Made by a program: the position numbers and the translations under genes. From assembly GCA_029876055.1 (NCBI GenBank), contig CM056875.1, positions 3,249,001 to 3,313,000 on the forward strand: a stretch of DNA of 64,000 nt, written 5' to 3'. Below, one piece after another: positions 34,609-43,377 of the stretch. The notes beneath the pieces are model-generated. The model worked only from the letters and a program-made list of their open reading frames with translations. It was not told the origin of the DNA and did no database searches. Each line of letters starts with the position of its first letter. Position 1 is the stretch's first letter. Source of the DNA: Madurella fahalii (lineage: Eukaryota > Ascomycota > Sordariomycetes > Sordariales).

Positions 34609-35891
34609 TCAAAAGACGCTGATATAATTGCCGATGCGTTCCTTTTGGTTCTGCGCAATGCACTCGGCAATCCATGTGATGTTGCGGATTTCCTGGGGTC
34701 TTGTTAGCCGATGCTCAACTTACGAGAAGGACAAAAAGAAAAACGTACCTGCTCCCTTAGCTTGACCCACGCATAGACGATGGCGTACGTGAACTGTCGC
34801 GTAAACGCACTCTTGGCAATCTCCATCTCCTTCTGGTAGAACATGTCTTCCAGACTCCTCCCGTCAGACCCAGTACCACCAGCCATGTTTCCGGGGCCGC
34901 CAGGGCCACCGCCTAGCCCGGCCGCTTCAAAGAAGGACTTGTAGTCGGCCACGCCGTCGACGGCAAGCCGGACGCCCTCAAAATCATCGGCGCGCGACAG
35001 CATCAGCGTCCCCTCGGGATACAGCCGCCCGAAATTGGGATACAGCTTCTTCCGGTCCGCCTTGGACAGCTCGGTCCCAAACGAGTTGAGCGTGATGTTG
35101 ATGGCGCGGCGGTCGGCCTCGAACTCGAGCATCTCCGACATGACCTCGGCGGTCGGGGTGCCCGCCATGTCCGGGTGCGAGTTGACAAAGTTGTAAAAGT
35201 CCTCGAGGTAGTTCTTGTACAGCGTGTTGCGCACAATCTCAATGTTGAGCTCGTCCAGGTCCTGGTGGCTCAGGCTGCCTTTGAAGTAGGGCGCCAGCGG
35301 CGTCTCGATGAGCACGCTGTTGTACAGCTCCTCGATGTTGGTCGCTACGCAGAGGACGGGCATCGTCTCGAACCAGCCCAGCGGGTGGCACCGCTCCAGC
35401 AACTCGCGCGTGTCCCGCTCGTGGAGGGTGCCCGTGATGAGCAGCGCGACGTTGTCGATCATGTAGCCGTATGTGACGTAGTCCATGAACTTGGCGAGAG
35501 AGCCCACGGCGTTGGCTCTGACGTAGCGGAACTCGGAGACGAGCTTGTCAGTCGTCTTGGCGGCGAGACTCGACGTCGAGGGGTTGGGAGGGAGCGACGC
35601 AAGGAAGTCGCCGTAGGCGGGGCCGAGCTGGAGCTTGAGATCTGCAGACGTGCTATCAGCGTTTGATGAAGTCAAGTATGGGAGGGAGCAGTCTACTAAC
35701 CATCGATGCTCTCACATTGTGTCATGTTGGTGTAGTTTGTGCTGGTGAGCAGCCCGTTCCGGTAGCCACGGACGATGCCCTCGAGGTAGCTGCGGGGGGT
35801 TGAAGGCGTCAGCGTATGTCTTGTGTCTGGTATTGCGCATAGTTGAAGATGCAGCCTACCCATTGTTCGCATTGAAAAAGAGGCCCTCCAT
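34609..35891 (-). CDS. VMA6: V-type proton ATPase subunit d
   Basis: Subunit d of the V0 sector, linking the proteolipid ring to the central stalk. Four exons on the minus strand, 35860..35891, 35701..35789, 34749..35641 and 34609..34692, give 365 aa, the normal length. The joined sequence starts MEGLFFNANNGYLEGIVRGY and continues GLLTSTNYTNMTQCESIDDL, FMDYVTYGYMIDNVALLITG and HPLGWFETMPVLCVATNIEE, ending NQKERIGNYISVF, all characteristic of Vma6. The last intron (donor GTACGT, branch GCTAAC) separates the final 27 residues. The gene shares a 410-bp divergent promoter with NOP58. Confidence 0.96.
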
Positions 35892-36301
35892 CGTTGCGCT
35901 ATGGTATGCCGTGAAGTCCTGAGATGATGGACTCCTCACACCTGTTGGAGCTCGAGATGCGCGGCTCAGAACGGCGTTGATTCCCCGGTTGGCCTCAGAG
36001 AGGTTGGACCGTGCATTGCGCACCCTCCCAAGCCACCCGAAGTACAGTACCTGGGTACCTGGGTACTTGGGTACCTTGGTACCTCAGCCGCAAGCAGAGG
36101 GTGAGGTCGAAGCTCGGACCCGAAGCTTGCCCCACCTGGGAACCCCAACTGGTGGTAAAAAAATTGTTCTTCGCTCTTGAACTTTTTTTTCCTGCTTGAA
36201 GCCCTTGGTGAACTGCAAAAACAGCTGTGTCGACTGCTGTTTCCCACGCTTCCACCGACAACCGCAAGAGCGCACGGGGCTCATAAGAGCAAGTTGCCAA
36301 A
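35892..36301. promoter_or_regulatory. Divergent promoter VMA6 / NOP58
   Basis: A 410-bp space between two divergent housekeeping starts. Its centre carries a tandem array of CCTGGGTA-type units at 36045-36084. The rest includes T-runs and a pyrimidine-rich NOP58 leader. Confidence 0.6.
36045..36084. repeat. Tandem GGTACCT-type repeats
   Basis: Four to five copies of a 9-base unit (GGTACCTGG with single changes) lie head to tail. Each copy is nearly palindromic around GGTACC, so the array reads alike on both strands. It sits midway between the VMA6 and NOP58 starts, a suitable place for a shared regulatory site, though binding is unproven. Confidence 0.8.
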
Positions 36302-38304
36302 ATGCCCCTCTTCATTCTTACCGAGACCAGCGCAGGGTAAGTGCACCTCGTTCAATGGCGGCACCGAGTATCGCAAAGACATGGCCGCAGCCGCTTCGCA
36401 TGTCTCAGTTCTAGGACGAATGTCTAACTTGCGATCGCAGCTATGGCCTTTTCAAGGCGGCCGATAAGAAGCTTCTGGATGCCGACAACCTTTCCGAGCG
36501 ACTTTCTACGGTGGACAAGATTGTCAAAGAGTAAGTGCTGCCCTTCGCGCCCCAATGCTCTTGTGCGTGTTGTGTGCGCGAATGCCAATACCCCTGCAGG
36601 ATCAAGTACAAGGAGTTTGCCAAGTTCGACAGTGCTGCAAGCGCACTCGAAGAAATAGCTGGTGTTATTGAAGGCAAGGTGACGCCCAAGTTGGCCAGCC
36701 TCCTCAATGAGTTCAAAGATGAGAAGAAAGTCACCCTCGCCGTGGCCGAGAGCAAGCTTGGGAGCTCTATCGTCAAGCTGCCCGATCTCAACATCAAGCC
36801 CATCTCCGACTCTTCAACCACAGACCTGTTTCGCGCCATCCGCCAGCATCTTCCGGACTTGATCCCCGGCATGCTTCCGGAAAACTTCCAGGAGATGTCG
36901 TTGGGCCTCTCGCACTCGCTCTCCCGCCACAGACTAAAGTTCTCTCCCGACAAGGTTGATGTTATGATCGTTCACGCCGTTTCACTCCTCGATGACTTGG
37001 ACAAGGAGTTGAACACATACGCTATGCGGGTGAAGGAGTGGTATGGCTGGCATTTCCCAGAGCTAGCCAAGATTCTTCCCGACAACCTGTCCTACGCCAA
37101 GGTCATCGTTACCATGGGTGCGCGGTCGAACGCTCCTCAGGCCGACCTTTCCGAAATCCTTCCTCACGAAATCGAGACCGCGGTCAAGGCGGCGGCCGAC
37201 ATCAGTATGGGCACCGAGGTCTCCGAGGAGGATTTGGAGAACATCAAGCTGCTTGCCGAGCAGGTCATTAGCTACTCCGAGTACAGGAGACAGCTTTCCG
37301 AGTACTTGGAAAACCGCATGAGGGCCATCTCTCCCAACATGACGGAGCTTGTCGGCGCCCTCGTCGGCGCTCGCCTCATTGCCCATGCAGGCTCTCTCGT
37401 CAGTCTCGCCAAGAATCCCGGTTCTACCATCCAGATTCTGGGTGCCGAAAAGGCTCTGTTCCGCGCGCTCAAGACCAAGCACGCCACGCCCAAATACGGT
37501 CTCATTTACCATGCCTCCCTAGTGGGTCAGGCGTCCGGCGCGAACAAGGGCAAGATGGCCCGTCAGCTGGCCGCCAAGATCGCGCTTGGCGTCCGCACTG
37601 ACGCGCTCGCCGAGTTCGACGATGATGCGGACGATGAGACCCGGGCCAGCCTGGGTATCCGGTCCAGGGCAAAGCTAGAGAAGAACTTGCGATTGCTGGA
37701 GGGTAAGAGTCTCTCGGATGGCGTTTTGCTGGGGCCCAATGGCGTCCCGCTTGCTGTTCCCTCAAAGTGGGACATCAAGGAGGCTCGCAAGTATAATGTT
37801 GACGCCGATGGTCTCGTTGCCGAGACGCCCAAAAAGCCCCTCATCGAAGAGCTCCCTGACGAGGAGATGGCTGATGCCGGCGCCGAGGAGCAATCTGACG
37901 AAGAGATGAAGGAAGCGCCCGTCAGCAAGAAGGAGAAGGAGAAGAAGGACAAGAAGGAGAAGAAGGAAAAGAAGGAGAAGAAGGAGAAGTCGAAGAAGTC
38001 CAAGGAGCAAACAGAAGCCGCTACGCCCGCAAAGATCACCGAGAAGGATTACGAGCGCCTTGCTACGGCGGCCGGTATGTCCGTTTCTAAGTTCGCCAAG
38101 CGGCTCGAGAAGGGACAGATTAAGGTGCAGCCCGACGGCTCGGTCGAGGTGCTCAACAAGAAGGATCTCAAGGCCGGCGATGAGGCTGAGACACCCGTCA
38201 AGTCCAAGAGTTCAAAGCGCAAGCACGAGGTTGAGGAAGAGGCGGAGACGCCTGCCAAGGAGGAGAAGCACAAGAAGAAGAAGAAGAAGAGCAGCAAGGA
38301 GTAG
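36302..38304 (+). CDS. NOP58: Nucleolar protein NOP58 (C/D snoRNP core)
   Basis: Core protein of box C/D snoRNPs, which guide 2'-O-methylation of rRNA. Three exons, 36302..36336, 36441..36530 and 36600..38304, give 609 aa. The start MPLFILTETSAGYGLFKAAD and the segment SLGLSHSLSRHRLKFSPDKV are diagnostic. In order come the NOP5 N-terminal domain, a coiled coil, and the Nop RNA-binding domain (HAGSLVSLAKNPGSTIQILG, ALFRALKTKHATPKYGLIYH). The C-terminal tail has long Lys/Glu blocks (KKEKEKKDKKEKK) separated by a short helical stretch (YERLATAAGMSVSKFAKRLE). Lysine-rich tails are usual in NOP58, but the helical insert and length are on the long side. Confidence 0.96.
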
Positions 38305-39739
38305 GCGTCAGGCTACGACCTTCTGCTTGCTTTCTTTTTAATCTGCTTCTTTGTATGATACGCACTCTGGCGCACTGGCTGGCTGTTTCATGGCGTTTTG
38401 GATTGGGCAAAGACGGCGGCGTTTGACGGGTTTGTGTCGGCGAATTGTCATTCATGCGGCACTACATTTTCATCGTGAATGAAAAGGGCAAGGGGCGAGA
38501 GGCCAGCTGCTGGTTGTTTTGCTCCAGCGGCATTTATATCCTCGGCACAGCGAAGAAGTTATTTAGGTCCCGAGTGCATGTGAATGAAAAGTTTGACCCG
38601 ATGTTATACGACGTGATGCTTCAGGTTCGTGGCGGCGCGGCGCTTTCTCCACCTCTCCTCGATATCAGTGTAGGCGCGTAGATCTATGTGCAGATTATGT
38701 GTCTGATGGGTGGGTAATGGATACGGAGAAAATGAAATTTGTGATTTTCCAATGCAATACCCTACATTGACGAGCACTGACGATTCGATTATAAGGGCAT
38801 CTAAGTAATGAACTGTTGATACATCGAAAACTGACAAGGCAGTCAAGACTCTCCCTCGAAACAACAGGCGTGGCTCTTAAAAAAGGTAATCGGTCAGTAA
38901 AATTGTTGACTATCAAGCGCCCACGAATAGCTGGGAATTAGTTCATTTACCTGCTCCTTGCAGAGTCAGGATAATAGTATGAGTGTGGCTTTATAAGTCC
39001 CCGTTATTGCTGTCACTCCTAGAACACGGGGTCCAGTTTCTGCTACTCCTCTATATCTTCTCTCGGAAACCCGGCCATTGAGGCCTGTCGCGGTGTCCCA
39101 GTCATCTCATGCATGTTTACAGTTTTACCAGTCCCGACCTATAACAGCTCCCGTATCGAAGTGATGTTCGAGATGTTGCCGGCTCGCTTGGGGCCCGTGG
39201 CAATTATGACGGGGGTGGGCAGTTCCTTGCCACGCACGAGGAGCAGCTTCAGCCCGCGACGGCCACAATTGGCCTTTTGCGCATTCCAACTTGCTGCTCG
39301 AGCTGGATGTCTAACCATAGCTTATATGGATGCATCTTTGGCCCTCCTCTCATTCCACTCCCGTCACTGTCAAAACACCATCATCTCTCGACGAGAACGA
39401 TGGCCTCGGACCAGGGCGACCTGAGGCGCCTCCGCAAGCCCATCGCAGCAAGTACCAAAACTGCTGCGCTCGCCGCGGTTGGAAATCCGTCGCCACTCTG
39501 GGGCACTTGTATGACCGCCCACTACAGCATTGGACTCTGTCTCTTGGTATTTATATTCAACTCCCCGTCCATAGCTGGTACCGAGAGGTGGATCTGAAAT
39601 ATCCGTAGGATATTGAGCTGGTGATAAACAGTGCCGATCGAGAACCGGTGTTCGGCGTCCTTACTTCAAATGGCCTGTGACCTTCCGTGCATAGGACCAT
39701 GAACATGGGCCCTACGATGTGTTTCCTTGCCCGGCGCAA
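38305..39739. other. Intergenic stretch downstream of NOP58
   Basis: About 1.4 kb with the NOP58 3' region. A short open frame near 39399 (MASDQGDLRRLRKPIA...) has a reasonable start but ends after about 66 codons and has no recognised domain. It could be a remnant belonging with the following fragment. Confidence 0.4.
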
Positions 39740-40310
39740 GTAACGCTTGCGCACCCGGGCCTACGTTCTTCCCCCAAATGGGAACCAAATCGATGACGCT
39801 CTGCTTTCTTTTGTCTCCATCTGTTCTGCGGAGGACGTGGGCCTCCCAACCATCCCACCAGCTGCCGGGAACGACTCCTACATTCCCGTACGGGAAGTAC
39901 CCGCCTATATAGAAGATGCTGCCGACGTCAACAACTGCCTACTACCGACATCCTCGCGTCTCGTCGAGTCGGAGATGCACGTCTTGCTAAAACATGCCGA
40001 GTTCCACTCACCGCTCTGGGGTTAGCACGCTGCTCAGCTGTCGGAACTGGCCCATACAAGAAGCTGTCCCGATGGGGTAGACGGCCTGGCCGAAATTGTG
40101 AAGCCAGAATTGGCGGGGTTTGCCGGATGGTTTTGCCTGAGCTTGGAAGGAGAGGCTCGCACAGAGGACCTGGACGTACTACGGCAGAAGTACGACGAAG
40201 GGGAGCCGACTGTCATCGACGAATGCCGAACAGCCCCGTTGGGTTGGGATGCAAAGTGTTATACCCTTCAATTTGTCATGATACGGTGTATATGTCCCGA
40301 GAGCTAAGGT
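39740..40310 (+). pseudogene. Possible decayed or unmodelled gene fragment
   Basis: Two consecutive open stretches look protein-like. The first, about 39747-40025, reads NQIDDALLSFVSICSAEDVG and VNNCLLPTSSRLVESEMHVL, ending SPLWG at a TAG. The second, about 40030-40310, has GLAEIVKPELAGFAGWFCLS and EDLDVLRQKYDEGEPTVIDE. They are separated by a stop or frame change without a clear intron. I recognise no family. It may be a broken gene or an intron-containing gene whose splice sites I missed. Confidence is low. Confidence 0.3.
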
Positions 40311-41375
40311 CGCGCAATAGTATCTGCGAGACTTAAAATTGCATCTAATGCCCGAATGATCACTCCAAGGTATTGAATCGTTCGCCTCGTCATTATCGTT
40401 CAGTCCCTCATCCGATCCTGGCTGCTTGACGCCGACTCCGCTGCATTCCTCCATTGGCAGCATCCCGGGGTGAATGACTTCGATCTCCTGAGGCTGGAGT
40501 CCCACCATGGCGATCTTGTCTAGGCGAGCCGGTGGGAACGGTTGTTGACCGTCTATCCCCCAAGTAAATCCGTCCTCACGAGGGTGCAGCTCTGCCCACG
40601 CGTCGATGAGCCGGTTCTCCGTTACAAGTGCATCGTCTGCCGGCAGCACAGGGTTGAAGTCGCCGGCAACCAGGCCGTGGCCCGCACTGTGCAGCATGCC
40701 TGCGACTATAGCGAGCTGCCGTGGCCGCAAATTGGGCTGGATAGGCAGCGAGTCCAGGTGGACGTTGACGAGCCGCACCGGGACGCCCGTAGGCGCCAGA
40801 AACACCTCGCAGCACAGCGCATCGCGCCCAAAGCGAGTCGGATATTTGACTCGCCAGACGAGGCCGAGGCGGGACTTTGGCGTATTAGCGCGGCTCCCGT
40901 GATCGAAGCTGTGTTTCGACAGGAGAGTGATGGTGCCGAATTGCTGTTCTGCCCAGTTGGCGTCATTGACCTCGCTCGAGTACCAGTTGTCACGGATCCA
41001 CGGATGAGCGAGAAGGGAGTTCAGAGCAGCGCGTGAGATTTCCTGGAAGAACAGGACATCAGAGGGTAGCGCATGGTTCTGGATGGTGGTAATGATGCCG
41101 TTCATACGGGCTTCCGGGTACTTCTCGAATGCGTCTACATTCCAGGTCCATAGAGTCAAAGTAGCAGTCTCTTTCCTGCCACTTCTTTGGTTCGAATCGC
41201 TGGCAGAAGTTGCGGTGCGGGAAGAGTTGTCCGAGACTAGTGCGGTCCAGCGTCTTTCGTCTCTATTAAACGTTTGCCAGGACTGGAGAGTTGCTGTTGC
41301 ATCAGGCTCCTGCAGCAGCGCGGCCTTCTGCCACCAATTGCTAAGATATTTGCGCACCCCGGAGAGGAGGATCAT
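40179..41375 (-). CDS. TDP2-like endonuclease/exonuclease/phosphatase-family enzyme
   Basis: Single-exon gene for 398 aa in the Mg-dependent EEP phosphodiesterase superfamily. Catalytic motifs appear in order: TWNVD (about residue 77), FFQEI (about 109; Glu binds metal), VNVHLDS (about 203), AGDFNPV (about 237) and WSDHSG (about 337). Motif spelling resembles tyrosyl-DNA phosphodiesterase 2, which removes topoisomerase II remnants from 5' DNA ends; many fungi carry TDP2-like proteins of unproven substrate. About 50 residues follow the SDHSG motif where the fold normally ends, so the last part may be unstructured or may mask a 3' intron. The ATG at 41375 precedes the only plausible N-terminus. 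Its C-terminal 130 bases overlap the plus-strand fragment annotated at 39740-40310. Confidence 0.85.
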   Translation of the reverse strand: MILLSGVRKYLSNWWQKAALLQEPDATATLQSWQTFNRDERRWTALVSDNSSRTATSASDSNQRSGRKETATLTLWTWNVDAFEKYPEARMNGIITTIQNHALPSDVLFFQEISRAALNSLLAHPWIRDNWYSSEVNDANWAEQQFGTITLLSKHSFDHGSRANTPKSRLGLVWRVKYPTRFGRDALCCEVFLAPTGVPVRLVNVHLDSLPIQPNLRPRQLAIVAGMLHSAGHGLVAGDFNPVLPADDALVTENRLIDAWAELHPREDGFTWGIDGQQPFPPARLDKIAMVGLQPQEIEVIHPGMLPMEECSGVGVKQPGSDEGLNDNDEANDSIPWSDHSGIRCNFKSRRYYCATLALGTYTPYHDKLKGITLCIPTQRGCSAFVDDSRLPFVVLLP

Positions 41376-42427
41376 GGTGAGACATGGTCGAGAGCGATGG
41401 GTTTTTGTTTGGGATGAACAAAAGGTATAGCGGGAGCTGTTATCCGTCAGAGGATGTGGCCCCTGCGTAGAACAGTGTTATTAATATTGAAGAGTATTGC
41501 ACAGACCACCCAGCCCGGTTTTGGAAAGGTGATTCGAAGGGCGATATATTGATAACTCCGGTCTTTCGTCTTGTGCCTGCGTAGATGGTTGGTCCGGTGC
41601 GTCCAGACATGCGCTTCGTATCGCGGCTTATGCCAATCGTTCTCAACCGTCCCACATCTTGCTCCCCAAAATCACCTTCCTATCGCACCCAGAGACCAAT
41701 ACGAAGCTCGGTGGCATAACAAGCTACGCTTGTGGCCCAGTAAGACGTTTTTCTGTCGGTTACACAGGGCGCTGACAATGAGGAGCTCTGCCCTTTTTAA
41801 CAGTTCTCATCATGCATGACAGGGGTTCCGAGCCGCAAACGCACCGGTCCGAGTGAAGCTCATGCAGACAGCCCCGCACCAAAGGCCATGCTTTCCAAAC
41901 ACCCATATCCCCTGTTTCTCGAGATTGCATATCGGTCCACCCGGTCCTAGTCCCCCACCTGAGCATATAGTCAGAAGATGGTATCTCTCGGCAACTAATC
42001 AACTTGGCACTCGAGGGGTTGAGGCTGTGGCTAATGATGAAGCCCTGATGTGCCAATTCTTCGTTATCGAGCACAAGGTTGACGGACCCTCTGATGTTGA
42101 GAGTTTGCGGGCTGCGGAAAACCAATGCCTGGTTGACTGGGACATGAGAGGGTCGGCCAGCAATTGGGATGGTGAAGGTTGACGGTTCAAACCCTTACAA
42201 TAAGCCACTTATACACGGAATGACGGTGGGTCGTGTTTTGACAGCGCTGCAGTCACTGAAATTGCAGTAGTGGATTTAAACTTTAGTGGGGCTTGGTGGG
42301 TCGAAGGCCCACTGCACGCATGCAACGGGAATGTGGGGACAACTTCCGTCTGTCTCGGCCGGTCTTTGATCACGGCAGTCTTGCAATTTTCGATCTTCAC
42401 CAGAAACCCACCCCGCATCCTATACAC
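41376..42427. other. Divergent intergenic region, TDP2-like / Hub1-like
   Basis: About 1.05 kb. Small open frames on both strands (for example 41760-42125 and 41853-42182) overlap each other and look like chance. It should contain the promoters of both flanking genes. Confidence 0.45.
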
Positions 42428-43138
42428 ATGGCGGACTCTCCGCGTAGAAGATCGCGCTCGCGCTCGCCGCCGCGCCGCCCAAAGGCAGGCGGCGGTTTCC
42501 GGTGGAAGGAAAAGCGCTCCAACAATGCCGACGACGGGCGCGGCCAGCAGGGCGGGCTGCAGCGCGGATACCGCGATCGTTCGCCCAGAAGGGATCGGGA
42601 TCGGGATCGGGATCGGGACAGGGAGCGTGATCGCGATTACGGCCGGGATAGGGATAGGGAGAGGGATAGAGAGAGGGAGAGGGAGAGGGAGAGGGATAGA
42701 GACGGTGATCGGTTTCGCGACCGTGACCGCGACCGTGGCGGAGACAGGTCCCGGCATCGCGATCGTTCCCCACGAAGAGACCGGGATCGCTCCCCCAGAA
42801 AAGACCGCGACAAAGACTCAAAATCCAACCCGCCAAAGAAAGATCGAGACAGCAAACCCAAACCCAAACCCCCGCCGGCGGCGGCGGCCAATACGGGCGA
42901 AGAAATGATCATCGTGACGGTAAACGACCGTCTTGGAACGAAAGCCCAGATCCCGGCTTTCCCGAGCGACACGGTCGGGCAGTTCAAGATCATGGTGGCT
43001 ATGAAAGTAGGACGGGAGCCACACGAGATTCTGCTGAAGCGGCAGGGGGAGCGGCCGTTCAAGGACCAGATCACGCTGGGTGACTACGGTGTTTCGAATG
43101 GGGTGCAGCTGGATCTGGAGGTTGATACCGGGGATTAG
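42428..43138 (+). CDS. Hub1/UBL5-type ubiquitin-like protein with RS/RD-rich head
   Basis: Single exon, 236 aa. The last about 77 residues form a ubiquitin-like fold of Hub1/UBL5 type (IIVTVNDRLGTKAQIPAFPS, then PFKDQITLGDYGVSNGVQLD); the NDRLG and FKDQITLGDY blocks are the family signature. The C-terminus ends VDTGD, so there is no terminal di-Gly, consistent with non-covalent action. Hub1 in yeast is about 73 residues and binds the spliceosome through Snu66. Here it is preceded by about 155 residues of RS/RD-rich sequence (SPRRRSRSRSPPRRPK, then long RDRDRE runs), a head like those of splicing proteins. Start ATG at 42428 follows an ACAC leader. The fusion is encoded in one uninterrupted frame. 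Confidence 0.85.
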   Translation: MADSPRRRSRSRSPPRRPKAGGGFRWKEKRSNNADDGRGQQGGLQRGYRDRSPRRDRDRDRDRDRERDRDYGRDRDRERDRERERERERDRDGDRFRDRDRDRGGDRSRHRDRSPRRDRDRSPRKDRDKDSKSNPPKKDRDSKPKPKPPPAAAANTGEEMIIVTVNDRLGTKAQIPAFPSDTVGQFKIMVAMKVGREPHEILLKRQGERPFKDQITLGDYGVSNGVQLDLEVDTGD

Positions 43139-43377
43139 GCTGTTCTGCTGGCGTTGGTGGGTTCGGTACGCGGGAAGCATAAAGTAGGGGAGGTTTCATG
43201 GGATATACGTTCTGGCGTCATATATCGTTGATGGAGATGGTTTCTCGGCTGGTGAGCATTGTTATAGTACTTACCGTGCTTCAATCTTGAGGAGACACTA
43301 GAGGCGCAAGCAGGCTTATGTATACATAATGAATGGAAGGTTCTGTTCGTAAATTTTGCCATCCTTCTTATCCAGTC
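43139..43377. other. Convergent 3' gap
   Basis: A short 239-bp space between the stop of the Hub1-like gene and the stop of the cysteine-rich array gene. It should hold both 3' ends. Confidence 0.5.

Noticed and set aside
42209..42757. Minus-strand frame with Pro-Leu/Ile-Pro repeats
   Set aside because: Shadow of the RD-repeat head of the Hub1-like gene on the opposite strand.
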